From an uncultured bacterium (GTDB taxonomy: Bacteria; Patescibacteriota; Gracilibacteria; Absconditabacterales; Absconditicoccaceae), in NCBI GenBank assembly GCA_946408385.1, contig CAMJSB010000001.1:1-36346 (forward strand): a stretch of 36,346 bases of DNA, written 5' to 3'. Every line of letters starts with the position of its first letter. Position 1 is the stretch's first letter. Below are positions 10,843-23,046 of this stretch, piece by piece. Both the position numbers and the translations under genes were made by a program. Under the pieces are notes generated by a model. It did not search any database and was not told the origin of the DNA. It saw only the letters and a program-made list of their open reading frames with translations.

Positions 10843-13800
10843 TTATTCTTGGATTAGTTTTTTTAACTCACTAAGTCATTTTTCTGAAACTTTCATTTCA
10901 TTTCACAGAACTTGAATAGTTATATCTCATGGATTTCATGAGATTATAGTCATTAGTTGTTTCATCTTTGAAAATGGTAGATTCTCGGATGTGATAACTA
11001 AAGTCTGATTTTCATCTGTAATTGAATTATTTTCTGGTTCAAGTCCTTCATCACCATCATTCTGAAGCTTAGCCGAAGAGTCTAGTGTATTTTCAATATT
11101 TCACATATAAGTTCCTTCACTTTTTCATCCAGCTCAGCTGGACAAGTTTCACTCCGTTCAGTATGACTCATTTTCTTGTCATTCAGAATTTATTTCTTGT
11201 TCTTCAACTAGCCCATTATCCTCTGCACTATCTTCATCAACACTTTCTTCATCAATTTCATCTATTTCTTCATCAACTTCTGAAACATCTTCAACATCAT
11301 CTGCTACTTCATTTTCTTCTCTGGAAATATTTTTAGTCTGATTATCTTTATTTTCTTCTGCCATTTTTTCATTTTCTGCAGCAATTTCAGCTTTTATACG
11401 TTCAATATTAAGTTGCTGCTGCTCTCCAGCTCTAGCTTTTTTAACAGAAGAAACCGTATCTTTTTCATCATAAGAACCTCAGGCTAATTCTTTTAGTTTT
11501 TCACGAGAAGTTTTTACGATTTTAGAAATCTGAATTCTATTCTTTTTTCGTCAAGAAACGATAACCAAATCAAATTTTTCTAATCAGTACGTATCAGACA
11601 AAAATATATCAAAATTATCAGAAATATCTTCAATCGTAATAAAGAATCATTTCTTCTTTGCACGACGAATTTCTTTAATAAATCACACAATTTCAAAATT
11701 TCAAACATCAACCTTATCCTTAATATTTGAAAGGAGTGTCCTTTTTTTGATAAATTTATATAATCAATCCAAAGGATTTCATGAAATAAAGCTCTTGAAA
11801 ACTTCCTGTTCCATCATCAATCTTTCCATGAGTGTTGATTTTTCCACTTTTTTCACCGGAATCTTGCTCTCTAAATCTCAAAACAATCATTTACTTGCAT
11901 GTGCTGAATTCGAAATCCAATTAATAATTTGATCTACATTATTTCGGAGAACTTTACGATCTTCAAAGTGATCCAATGCTCACGATTTAATCAATCATTC
12001 TAAGCTCTTTCTATTCAACACTTTTGAACATCTTTTACAAAAATCTTCTAGTGATGTAAATTTTCATCATCTTTTTCTTTCTTCTTGAATCTCTTCTCAA
12101 GTATCAAATCACACTCATTTTATAGAAATGAATCATATTCTTACACTTTGGTCGATGGCTGCCACATGATTGAATGATACATTGACGTCTGGCTGTAAAA
12201 TATCAACTCATTTCTGTTGAATCTCAGAAAAATAGAAACTCTGTGTATCTATGTCTTCCTCGACAGAACGTATCAAAGCGGCAGAGAACTCAATTGGATA
12301 ATGAACTTTAAGATATGCAGTCTGATATGCAATCATAGCATAACAAACGGAATGTGATTTATTGAACGAATATGAAGCGGCAGGTTCAATCATTCTCTCA
12401 TAAATCTGGGTCGTAGTTTCAGGTTTATAATTATGATAACTAGCACCACGTTCCTGGAATTCTTTCTTGAGTTGTTCAATGATATATTTTTTCTTTTTTC
12501 AAACTCCACGACGAAGAAGATCCGCCTCTCAAAGAGAGAATCATGCCATTGCTTGTACTAGAAACATTAGCTGCTCCTGATATACAGCGATTCAATACGT
12601 TTCTTTTAGAAATGGATCGAGATCTTCAATCAACTTTCTTCTTTCTTCTTCTGCTACTTCTGCTCAATATTTTTTGGTCAATTCTACTCTAAGTTCTGGG
12701 TACATATATTCAATTTCTTCTTTCCCTAGTCTTCTATTAATATAACTTGGGATAAATTCCATAGGTCATGGACGATAGAGTGCATTCATGGCAACTAAGT
12801 TATCGATTTTTTCTGGAATTAGTTCAATTAAATAACGGCGCATTCATGGAGATTCAAACTGGAATATTCACGTAGTATCTCATTGCTGAAAAATTGATTT
12901 GTAAGTTTCTTCATCATCAATTGGTATATCCAAACTCATTGTTTCCAGAAATTCTTCAAACATCTCTGGAATCTTTTCTCATCTCTGATCTGCACGAGCT
13001 TTGATAATTTTTACACAGTTCTTGATGATGGAAAGATTACGTAATCCCAAAAAATCCATTTTGAGAAGTCAGATTGATTCTAGTGTTGGTCCGTCATACT
13101 GACTAACAATCGTATGATCTTCCTCTTTGTTATACTGAGTCGGAGTATAAGTCGTAACTTTTTCTGGAGCGATAATAATTCAACAAGCATGAACTCACAT
13201 CTGACGAAGATTTCACGTGAGTTTGTCTCAGAATTCTATTGCTTGTTGGATTTTTTCATCACTTTCGTAAATATTCTTCAATTCAGGAGATCATTCTGGA
13301 TCTTCCACTTGTGCGACTAGTCAAACTTTATCTTGGAGCAAATTCGTAACGTAATTTGATTTTTCAAAAGGTACTCAAAGAGTCCTTGCAACATCCTTGA
13401 ATGCGGCTTTGGTTGCCATTTTCATGAATGTTCAGATTGAACAAACTTTTTCAGCTCAGTATAAATCGTAACAATGCTCGATTACAGTTTGACGTAAAGA
13501 ATCCTCAAAATCGATATCGAAGTCTGGCATCGATACTCTGGCAGGATTTAAGAATCTTTCAAATAGTAAATCGAATGGCAATGGATCCACTTCTGTGATT
13601 CAAACAAGCCACGCGAGCAAAGATCAAGCTCACGATCATCTTCATGGTCAAACTGAAATTTGATGTTCCTTGGCTCGACGTACGTATTCTGACACGATTA
13701 GAAAGTATGAATTGAATCACATTTCCTTGATAACCTTTAATTCATATTCCAAACGGTCAATATAATATCATAATGAGAATCTCTTATCTCTACCAGGAAA

Positions 13801-14055
13801 TTCAGTCTGATTTTTTTCTATAAAATCTTTTTTATATTGAGTATAAGTCTGAAGTGTAAATTTGTGCAAATCCTCTGGAGAAGTGTCTTTCAATGCAATT
13901 TCGAGATTTCATTTATCTGTCCTCTTTACTAAATTTGCGATAGTTTCTTCATCTCGAGAATATCTAAATCTTCTAGATAATCATGCGAATGCTCTCCAAC
14001 GTAATTCAAATTCATATTCCTGCATTCTAGTTTCCTGTGTAACTTCTCAAGTCAT
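10843..14055 (-). CDS. dnaE: DNA polymerase III alpha subunit (replicative polymerase), PHP domain missing
   Basis: 1070 aa with TGA as Gly. The palm has GFNSYFLIV followed by the V-G-P-G-R-G-S-G-A-G-S motif (about residues 134-145, all five glycines TGA), and the catalytic aspartates in SMPDFDIDF (about 175-183). Then come [52 protein letters not shown], the [11 protein letters not shown] motif, a helix-hairpin-helix region and an OB-fold ([17 protein letters not shown]). Typical DnaE has about 270 residues of PHP domain first; here only about 100 residues precede the palm, and an in-frame TAA lies 45 bases upstream of ATG 14055. ATG 14025 is an alternative start. Before the C-terminus is an unusual acidic Glu/Asp tail, then residues encoded by a palindromic repeat copy. 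Confidence 0.95.
11056..11167. repeat. Palindromic element, copy 3, inside dnaE
   Basis: The ends ATCATTCTGA (11056-11065) and TCAGTATGAC (11158-11167) are inverted near-complements. Internal TTAGCCGAAGAGTC and CCAGCTCAGCTGG match copy 2. It is read in frame by dnaE, giving LSSGAGGKSEGTY and later [10 protein letters not shown], between the acidic tail and the last conserved domain. A further half-end GTCATTCAGA follows at 11178. Confidence 0.78.
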
Positions 14056-14130
14056 GAAATTTTGGAGAACAAAAAATAAAAAAATCTGTATATAAAATAT
14101 AGTTTAGATTGAAAATTTCAAGCAGTAGAT

Positions 14131-14382
14131 TTATTCTCAGAATAACTTTTTCCTAATTTTTTTTGGAGTCCTAAAATAGAGAATATGCAGCATTCACATA
14201 AATATTCATGATATTATACTCATTCGAATTCATGTTTTCATTAGACAAATATCATATTTATATCATCAGATAGTTCAGATTACTACTCAGGTAATAAAAG
14301 AGATTAGAACGATGATACATACAATTGCTCAAATAATTCTCAACTTTTTATTTTTTATTTGATGAATTTTATATGTTTTCAT
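14131..14382 (-). CDS. Small membrane protein of unknown function
   Basis: 83 aa, visible only with TGA as Gly. MKTYKIHQIKNKKLR is followed by a strong hydrophobic helix (IIGAIVCIIVLISFITGVVI), a Gly-rich turn, a second moderately hydrophobic stretch (IISGIFMGMLHILYF) and a basic tail. It was considered as the missing first part of dnaE, but it shows no PHP metal-binding histidines and lies in separate membrane-like sequence. It is about 75 bases upstream of dnaE on the same strand and may share its transcript. Confidence 0.6.
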
Positions 14383-14414
14383 AAACAAACGTATAAATTA
14401 AATTCAAAAACTAA

Positions 14415-15713
14415 TTAATAACCTAGTTCTTGTTTTTCCTTTAATAGAGAATACAACTCGTTCATATCCTTTAAAGCATTTACCTCTTTTTGAGTAATTA
14501 CCCTATCATCATGATATTGAGATCAAATACATCTTATAGTTCATCAATTATTTGCAATTATCTTTTCAACAATCTCTGCCTCTGCTGTTCAGTAATAATT
14601 ATCAGACCATTCCCAAATAGTAGTATAGTTATCTCTTTCCACTTTCTTAGGAACATAATCAATCACCTCATTTCAAATCAAGAACTGATATTTTTTAATA
14701 AACAACCAATTCCTTGCTGCATACATAATTTTGAATCTACGAATCATAGATCAATCATTATACTTTCAAATATAAACTTCTATTGTATTTTGATTATTCG
14801 TATCTTTAAATGCATTAGGTTCCAACCAATTAATTTTATCAAAACTATCATATGTAATTCTACACCAAGACTTTAATTGGTCTATTCTTTTTTGTTTCTC
14901 TGCATATTTTGCCTTTAATGCCGCCTCCTGTTCAGCTTGAATCCTTTCTGCTTCAGCCTCTTGCTCAGCTTTAATCCTTTCCGCTTCTTCTCTAGCAGAT
15001 TTTTCCTCAGGAGTTTCATTTCTTTGAATCATTAGTTCATATCTAGATTCCTTATATTCATTTTTAGCAATAATTACGATATTATTTTGTGTGCTATCAA
15101 GATTTACATTTTCTGTAATTTTTCAATCAACAATTTCTACATCATTTCAATTAACTGTAACCCCAGTTGCATCCAATATAGATGCCTCTAAACTATAAGT
15201 CTGATTATCTCAAACATTACCTTCTTCAGATAATACTTGAATTACTGGTTGAGGAGCTGCATCATATTTTGCTTGATATTCAGCTTTTATTCTTTGCTCT
15301 TCACGATGACTAGAATTTAATCAAAGTGCAAATAAACCAAAAATCAAAGCTAATATACATGCTACAACAATTCTTAGCACACTCTTATACCTTTCAGGCA
15401 GAAAACATGATTTAAAATCAACTACTTTTTCATCATCCTTAGAACATAGAGCATACCAAACACAAATAAATATCGTTACTAAAATAAACAACCATAATAC
15501 ATTACTCAATATCAACGATAAAATGATCCCAAAGAAAAACAATAAAAACTGATAAAAACCTCTTTTACCTTTTGACATAGGTTGTTGTTCAATTTTTTGT
15601 TTTGAAGATCCCTTTTTAGAAGTCGCATTTTCTGCTCCATCTATGAATTCTCAACAATAGCGACATTTAATCGCTCAATCTTTAATTTCTTCCGCACAAA
15701 AAGGACATTTCAT
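14415..15713 (-). CDS. Zinc-ribbon membrane protein with a coiled-coil region
   Basis: 432 aa with TGA as Gly, ending in TAA. An N-terminal zinc ribbon MKCPFCAEEIKDGAIKCRYCG has two C-x-x-C knuckles. Two or three hydrophobic helices follow at about 55-80 and 100-125 (QFLLFFFGIILSLILS; VLRIVVACILALIFGLFAL). The outer part first has a beta-rich segment (EASILDATGVTVNGN), then a Glu/Ala/Arg coiled coil with the repeat-like E-E-A-E-R-I-K-A-E-Q and Q-A-E-Q-E-A-A, and finally a C-terminal domain of about 130 residues (KSWCRITYDSF ... IRRFKIMYAARNW). The zinc ribbon is cytoplasmic by the positive-inside rule. The function is unknown. A second zinc-ribbon gene lies immediately upstream. Confidence 0.8.
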
Positions 15714-15740
15714 TTTTATTATTTTGTTAAAAAATAAATA

Positions 15741-16112
15741 CTATAATTTTTCTAGATGATCTTGTCCACATCTAGGACAGACAAAACAACCAGATTTCGA
15801 AAACAAAATATAAAGTATTCATGGAATGATACAGCAACACAATAAAATAATTGCAAAGCATCAACTATAACTTCCACTTTTATATTCTGCATTACCTACA
15901 AATCCACAATTAGGACACCTAACCTTTGGATTCATCTGAAAGATATGCCTCTTAATAACTCTACAATTTGTATAATCTCATGTCATATTTATATTTTCCT
16001 TTGTATCTACTGCTTTGATTATTTTTTTATTATCACCAAAAAATTCTCCACAGTAACGACACTTCTTAGCATTATCCTGAATTTCTTCCTTACAAAACGG
16101 ACATTCCTTCAT
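15741..16112 (-). CDS. Small double zinc-ribbon membrane protein
   Basis: 123 aa with TGA as Gly, ending in TAG. The N-terminal knuckles in MKECPFCKEEIQDNAKKCRYCG closely resemble the neighbour at 14415-15713 and suggest duplication of that module. In the middle, VRCPNCGFVG and at the end CFVCPRCGQD form a second zinc-binding pair that brackets a hydrophobic, cysteine-rich stretch (CFAIILLCCCIIPGILYILF). The function is unknown. The 27-base gap to the next gene suggests co-transcription. Confidence 0.75.
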
Positions 16113-16184
16113 CAACTAAACAAAAATATAAATTTGTCACATTAAGTATTATATACTTTTTCAATTATTTTGTCAAATTTCAAG

Positions 16185-17276
16185 CTATTTTTTCTTCACT
16201 CTCTCATAACCAAGTTGTCCGCAAGCTCACTTAGCTTCTCTTCACATAGATTCACGAACTGTAACCGTAATTCAGCCTTTTTCTAAAATTCTTTTGAAAT
16301 TCTGAATAGATTTTTCACTAGATTCTTTCAAATCAATTACAGGATTCGCATTATAAGGAATCAAATTCACATGAGCTAATCTATCCCTCAAAAGATCAAC
16401 CAATTCATCAGCCAATTCAGGTTTATCTGTAATTCAAGCTATCATAATGTATTCATAAAAAATCCTATTATCAGTCGCTTCCACATATCTATCAATCACT
16501 TCCATCAATTCGTTTAATTGATATCTTCTCGCTATTGGCATAATTCTTTCTCTCAATGCTTGATTTGGAGCATGAAGACTTACAGCCAATTTTACATCCA
16601 ATTTATCTTCAATCAATCTCTCAATTCATGGAATAATTCATGCCGTAGAAATAGTTACATGCCTACGACCAAGCGAAAATCTATCCTGCTGAAGCATAAT
16701 TTCTACAGATTTTTTAACTTCATCATAATTCAAAAGCGGTTCTCACATTCACATAAAAACTACATTTCTCACTCATCGATGACTTCAATCTTCCTTCTTT
16801 CCAAAACGTTTAAAAATATAAGCATTTGCATATAAAATCTGACTAATTATCTCATCCCATGTTAAATTCCTAGTAAATCAAAGTTTCCCCGTCACACAGA
16901 ATAAACAATTCACAGGACAGCCAATCTGTGAAGAAATACATAAAGTAATACGATTCAGCTTTCTTTTCCCATTTTTGATATATTTTTCATCCTGCCAATG
17001 ATACATTATAATCGATTCCACTGTATATCAATCCTCGGTTTGAAATGCAAATTTAGTCGTAGTCTCAGCTTCCACCGTTTCCATACATTTCAAAGAAATA
17101 GGAGAAAAATCTGATTTTAATTCATCTTTTAACTGCTTCGAAAGGGTAGTCATTTCATCCCACTCAATATGCTGATTTTTAAATAATTCAAAAAAAATCT
17201 GTTTCACTTTGAATTGTGGAATTTTATGCTCTTTCGCTCGAATTTCTAATTTTTCTTGATCAAATAATACATTCAT
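16185..17276 (-). CDS. rlmN: 23S rRNA (adenine-C2)-methyltransferase RlmN, radical SAM
   Basis: 363 aa with TGA as Gly, ending in TAG. RlmN methylates A2503 of 23S rRNA and A37 of some tRNAs, using a 4Fe-4S cluster and SAM. The radical SAM motif C-x3-C-x2-C is in [16 protein letters not shown]. Family motifs follow: [38 protein letters not shown], the acceptor-side region [11 protein letters not shown], and near the end [13 protein letters not shown], whose Cys matches the methyl-carrying cysteine of RlmN. The N-terminal helical RNA-binding domain ([16 protein letters not shown]) is complete and the length is normal. The ATG lies 6 bases after the stop of the HIT gene, so the two form an operon. 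Confidence 0.95.
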
Positions 17277-17282
17277 TTGAGA

Positions 17283-17726
17283 CTATTTTAATTTAAATTT
17301 AGCTTTAAAAGCTGTTGTTTCTTTTTCCAATTGATAATCAGTATATATTTCTCTATTTCATCATGAATTGGTAGAATAAATCGGGATATCAGGTACTATA
17401 TGAAAATGCAAATGATCAATACTTTTACCAACTTTTCATTTAGCCACACCATCTCTAAGCAAAAGATTTACTTCACTATGAATCGTTTCCATTTTTCTCA
17501 TCCACTTCTCGATCACCAAAATCAAATCTCATCGCTCTTTTGGAGTAATCTCAGACAAACGAACTAAATGTCTATTAGGTACTATTAAAATATGATCTTT
17601 AATATATGGAGCTCTAGCAAGCAAAACCGTAAAATGTTTTCATTTTTCCACAACATATTCATTTTTTATATCACAAAATGGACATTCATGTTTCAATACT
17701 CTTAACAAATAATCATCATACTTCAT
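17283..17726 (-). CDS. HIT family nucleotide-binding hydrolase
   Basis: 147 aa with TGA as Gly, ending in TAG. The catalytic histidine triad H-x-H-x-H appears as SIDHLHFHIVP at about residues 112-122. An N-terminal zinc knuckle CPFC and the IL-I-VPNRH segment are typical of the HINT/FHIT group, which cleaves nucleoside phosphoramidates or dinucleoside polyphosphates. The size fits the family. It is the first gene of the minus-strand operon with rlmN and stands divergent to the gene at 17885. The substrate is unknown. Confidence 0.88.
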
Positions 17727-17884
17727 TATCCAAATACTTTAAAAAATGAAAAACTTAAACAAATAATAATATAATTGTTCAACATAAAAACTCAATATCA
17801 AAAAAGTACCAAAAATTTGACAAAACAAGCTTATCTGAATATAATAATCAAACAAGTAATTTTAATACCAATACTTTTATAAGA

Positions 17885-19405
17885 ATGGTAGATGTAAATC
17901 CATATGAAAAATTTAAAAACGATGAAAGAGTACTACAAGATAATAACTTAAAGATTTTAATAAAAGAAATAGAAGAACTAAAAGACTCAGACAAAAATAA
18001 CGACAAAATCGAATGAGTATTTACTGAAACGCCAGAATTACAAGCAATAGAACAAGCTTTTAACAAATGACTATTTGAATCTTTAAATAAACTAGATAGT
18101 TGAACTCTAAATGGGTTAATCCGAGAAATTAAAGGGATCATCCAAGACTCAAATCTAAATTTAAATGAAGAAGTTAAAAAAAGTACCAAGAGTCTCTTAA
18201 ACTTAACTCAACAACTTTGACTTGATACGAAAAGGAATAATCACAATTTCGAAATACCATTTAAGAATTGAAAATGCGAATATATTAATATGGAAACAGG
18301 GGAACCTGCTGAAAATATAACTATAGAACAAGCAGAAAAATGTTTTTTCAATTGATTAGATGTTTTAGCACAACTAATGGAATGACAATCTGAACGAGCC
18401 GTCCTAAGCTCATGATCATTATTCTTAAATAATCCAGACTATAAGAAATTATGATGAGATGTAGATATTGCAACTGATGTAGATAGTTTTTATAATGTCG
18501 CTCTAAATAAATGAGATGATGGGAAAACTAAACTAGAAAAATTCGTTGAAGAGTGAAAAATTACAGATCTAAAATTTATGTGCATATCCAATAGAAAAGA
18601 AATTGATATTAATGACACAGACTCCATTAAAAATCTTATTGAAAAATGAGATATAAAATTAGATTTTAATATGCCATCTCCTGATTGACTACTTATTAAT
18701 TGTGAATTCTTTCCAGAGCCACGCTGATATTGATTAATCCAATTATGAACAGAAAGAGCTGAATGAAAAGTAAATTCATACACGATGAATGGTAGAGAAG
18801 TAAAAACTGTAAATGAAGAACTAGCAGCAATGTCATATATGATTAATCTAGCTCACGAAATCAAAAATAATAGCATAGAATGAGTCCAAAAATGAAAAAA
18901 ATTAAAAGATTCTGTTAGAATAAACAATTTTTTACAATATCTATCAACTGCTTGAATAAATACTCCCGAAGATATAATTAATTTTATAGATAAAACAAAA
19001 GCTAATTATGAAAGTCAAAAATGAGAGGAGATAACAACAGACAAATGAGAAATTATAAATATGTCCAAATATTTAAAAACGGGATTAGATAATCTAGACT
19101 ATCTCAAAGAAATTATGGGGAAAGTAATATCAATGTATAATACTATTGACAAAGAAGACTATAGTTCTTGGTGAAATGAAACAACGATATCCATAAATGA
19201 ATTTGTAAACATATGAACACTCGAAATAAAAAGATTATGTATTAAATATGGAAAAAATAACTCTTCTGAGTTGCAAACACTTATTTTAGAAAAAATTACT
19301 AATTTAAAAAAGAAGGTGGACATTAGGGATCCTAAAAACTTTGCATATTTTTACGAAATGTATCAACTAGAAACAAACTTTATTTCAAAATTATTCAACA
19401 GCTAA
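17885..19405 (+). CDS. Putative nucleotidyltransferase-fold protein of unknown role
   Basis: 506 aa with TGA as Gly, ending in TAA. After about 165 helical residues comes VLSSGSLFL, 13 residues, then GGDVDIATD (G177-S178 to D192-x-D194), which matches the hG[GS]-x9-13-Dh[DE]h signature of the polymerase-beta nucleotidyltransferase fold. A later strand, LLINCEFFPEP, could hold the third acid. The C-terminal 200 residues are helical, again with no landmark. No TM segment or signal peptide is seen. It is followed 27 bases later by an HD hydrolase gene on the same strand. The start is uncertain: the frame is open for about 95 bases upstream, but without ATG. Assignment to the fold rests on one motif and needs a profile search. 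Confidence 0.55.
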
Positions 19406-19432
19406 ATATTTTAATATATAAACATCAACAAA

Positions 19433-20479
19433 ATGGAAACAAATGAACAAATCAACACACAAAAATTTACACAATATGATATAAATCTATTGTTAGAAAA
19501 CACATTAAACAAAACATGAGATATTTTTGTATGTGATAATATATTACTAAATGAAATTGAAAAATACATTGAATCTGAATGAACACTTAAAGGAACACTT
19601 AAAAGCCTGATTCTCTCACGATTTTTTGAACATAGTGACGATCACATAGATACATCAAATGACAACTGGATATCTGAATTCAATAGATTCCTTGAGTTAT
19701 TATCAAAAGAAAAATGAAAAACAATTAATGAACTATCAAAAAATTTATCATTAAATTTATTTAGAAACAAAGAAAATCTAAAAAAGATTAACTACATAAA
19801 AGAAAATTCCAACATTACAGATGACATTATTTTGATAGCAAAAAATTTATCAGTAAACAACGAATACCATAACTTTTGACACGAAATATGAGTGGCCGAA
19901 AATATTATAAAATTATGTAAAGATGAAGACATTGACCAAAGAGCTTTAAATCTATTGGTACTGACTGCATTATTTCACGATGCATGATATACAAAAAAAT
20001 ATGATATAGATCAAGAAAATTTGGCTTGCAATTTATCTAATACTTACATACCTGAAGAAACATTCAAAAAGCTACATATAAAAAGAGACGATTTCAACAA
20101 ATTAATTATGATGACTAAGCTAGAAAACCGCAAATTAGAAAACAATGAATACATTAAAATCTTACAGGATGCTGACTTATGATGACTATGATACTGACCA
20201 CACTATATTTTATATACTTGCATGTGAATGATTGATGAATGAATCATTTCACTAGATAATTTTATTGAAGATGAACTAAATTTCATAAACAATCACTCAA
20301 TAAACTGAAATTTATATTTAAGCAAATCTTGAAATAAAAAACTACAAAATCCAATCGAAAGCATAAAAATTATTTCTTGATGGCCAAAATGAGTTATCGA
20401 AAAGGCTTATGCACTCAGAAAGTCAAACATAACATTTGAAGAATTTAAAAAAGAAATAGATGACATGCTAGAATACTAA
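19433..20479 (+). CDS. HD domain phosphohydrolase
   Basis: 348 aa with TGA as Gly, ending in TAA. The metal-binding set of the HD superfamily is visible: EYHNFGHEIGVAE (first His, about 146 or 150), LTALFHDAGY (H182-D183) and ILQDADLGGLG (Asp at 246 or 248). HD enzymes of this kind hydrolyse nucleotides or cyclic dinucleotides. The first 120 residues are a separate helical domain that is not recognised. It is the second gene of a two-gene + strand unit with the nucleotidyltransferase-like gene, a pairing that suggests synthesis and removal of the same nucleotide modification (inference). It ends 5 bases before the convergent SbcC-like gene. Confidence 0.78.
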
Positions 20480-20484
20480 ATTAT

Positions 20485-23046
20485 CTAATCAGATTTTGAA
20501 CCAATTTCAATTACATCATCCCAAATCTGCATATCTTGAATCTCTTTATTATGCGTAACAGTATAAAATTTCATAGTTCTCTGTTTCACAAAATTATTAA
20601 TCATTTCAGAAACTTTTCAAACTGTATCTATATCTAAATTATTAATCGTTTCATCCAAAAATAAAAGGGGAGTATGCAAATATGAAGAAACTGCTAACAT
20701 CCACACCAATTTCAAAACAGTTCTCTGACCACCACTCAGACTTTTTACTTCTCTTTCTCATTTTGAGTCAATAACCCTCACATTCAGCTCAAGTTTATCT
20801 CCATTTTCATCTATCTGCATTTTCAAGGTATAATCTACACATTGTGAAAGATAATTATTAATTACATCACTCAGAACTGGCAGATAATCATCCAAAGCTA
20901 AAAATACAATCTCCTTAGAGAGAATAGAATACAAACGACCTAATTTCTTCTCATCTTCCTGTAATTGTTTAGTCAGATTTTTATTATTTACGCTATCCTC
21001 AACAAGTTGCTCAATTTGAGAAATTGTCTGAAAAATCTGCTTGATTTCATTTTGCTGTTGCTGTAATTTTAAAGAGTTTGATTTTTCTTTTTCAGACTTC
21101 ACTCACTCGATTTTCACATTCAAGTCTTCAATCTGCTTATCCTGCTCTTGCAAAGATTTCTCTAAATGTTGCAACGAAGTTTCAGCAGCCACTTTATCCT
21201 GTTTATATTTATCCAAATTTTTACTTTCTTCTTCTCGCTGAAATAACTGTTTATCAATTGCTTGAATCTCACTCTGAATTGATTCCCATTCACGATAAGA
21301 CTTTTCCCAATCTGCAAATCAAATCTTCATCAAATATTCTCTCAAAGAATCAGAAAATTCCGTTTGCCCTTTTATTTTTTTCTCCAAATCTACCTTTAAA
21401 TCTCATCATTCAGGATTTTTCTGACTTTCTAGTTCTTTAATTTTATTATCAAAATCCTGCTTTTCATATTCAGCTCTCATAGTTTCCAAAGTCTGACTCA
21501 GTTTTTCTTTTTGCTGAGAATATTGTTCGTATTGTTGTTTATTTATTGCATTGATATGGGGACATTTTTTGCATAAATCAGGACAATCAAAATCCGCAGT
21601 TTCAGCCCACATTTTATCCAATTCATCAATTCTAGTTTGCTGTAACTTAATTTCGTCTTCCTTTCTAGATTTCAAATCTTTCATTTTCTCAACCTCTCTA
21701 TCATGATTCTCTTTCCAATTTTTTGCTTGCAAATCAATATTTTCCAATTTAGTTTTTCCAGATTCTATCAAAGCTCTTAATGAAATTCACGCATTTTTTA
21801 CAATTTGCAAAATATCAAAAGCTGACTTCAAATCTTTTGGCATCTCCAAACTATCAAAGCTATCATCACCTTCTGCAGCTTTGTTCCAGAATTCTATCAA
21901 TCCAGAGAAATTTGAATATTTAGCATTTAAAGCCAAAGAATCTCACTTCTGATAAAGTCACATCTTCATTTCTTTCAATTCATTTCACTTCTTCGCATCA
22001 ATATTTTCTATTTTTTTCTCTAAACCAGAAATATTTGTTTTAGCTGTCTGAATATCTCTTGAAATTTGAAATTTTTGCTGATTTAAAGCTGATATTTGCT
22101 GATTAAACTCATTTAATTGTGCATCCAATTTTATCACAGCATCCATTTTAGTTTGAATCAAATTCTCAGCCTTTTCAAAAGGGGAGTAATCCAATCAAAT
22201 CAAACTAAAATCATTCAAAGAAATCTGATCAAAAAATCATTCAATATTCTCAAAAAATTCATCATTTACTGACAAAATATCTTTCAATTCATCATCTTCC
22301 TCCAAATTTTTTATACTATTCCATAATGATTTCAAATTCGCTCTTAATTTATTATCTTGTAAAGAATGGTCTTGTAAAGCCTTTAATTTATATCAAACTT
22401 CTTTTTTCTTCTCTTGAACTTTTTCTTTAGCATCATCAATTCAGAGTAAATTGAATACATTTTTGAGCACAATGAGCCTATCAGCAGGCCTCATTTCAAA
22501 AATATTATCCGCATCCTGCAAAAGAAAAACTGTACTCAAAAACACCTCTTTCGGAGGCAAAAGAGCTTCCAAAGAAGTTTGCAAATCTGTTTCATTTTTA
22601 AATGAAATTTCTTCCAAAGTCCATCTCTTTCAATTTTCTTTTTCAAACTTTTCAATTATATTTTCTCACCACTGCAAAATCTCATTATTTCAAGTCAGAT
22701 TTTTGATATCTTTCAGTAAACTTTCTCAACTATAATTGATAGAAAACAGCTGAGATATACAGCTATCATTTCATGCAGTCGTACGTTTTAAGATTCTTTT
22801 AACCAAATAATAAGCTCAATCTACATCAAAAATCAGACTAATTTCCCCACTTTTACTTTGAAGATTTAGCATATTTCTAGAGCTATCTTTATACAAGGCA
22901 TATCTAGGAGCATCAAAAAACAAAAAACTTTTTCCACTTCATATTGGAGCTTTGATTAAATATTTTCATTCATCAAAAACTAAAGAACAACACACATCCT
23001 GAAATGGTCATATATTTTCGTAATATGCAACTATCAGATTTATCAT
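20485..23046 (-). CDS. sbcC: SbcC/Rad50-like SMC-type ATPase
   Basis: 853 aa with TGA as Gly, ending in TAG. N-terminal Walker A appears in YLIKAPIGSGKSFLFFDA. Long coiled-coil arms (for example KEKVQEKKKEVGYKL; QLNEFNQQISALNQQ) flank a central cysteine cluster, FDCPDLCKKCPH, that fits the zinc hook by which Rad50/SbcC dimerises. The C-terminal ABC signature VKSLSGGQRTVLKL is followed by Walker B PLLFLDETINNLD and the switch VTHNKE. SbcC works with the SbcD nuclease in repair of hairpins and double-strand ends. No sbcD lies next to it in this window, and the arms are shorter than in E. coli SbcC. The symbol is by family resemblance. Confidence 0.85.

Noticed and set aside
14131-14382. Possible detached N-terminal (PHP) part of dnaE
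   Set aside because: It is short and hydrophobic, and it has none of the metal-binding histidines of PHP.
14490-14876. Open plus-strand frame of 128 codons
   Set aside because: Antisense shadow of the zinc-ribbon membrane protein, whose frame continues on both sides.
17790-17884. N-terminal extension of the nucleotidyltransferase-like gene
   Set aside because: The frame is open back to a TAA but has no ATG, so the extension cannot be supported; it is left as an uncertainty.
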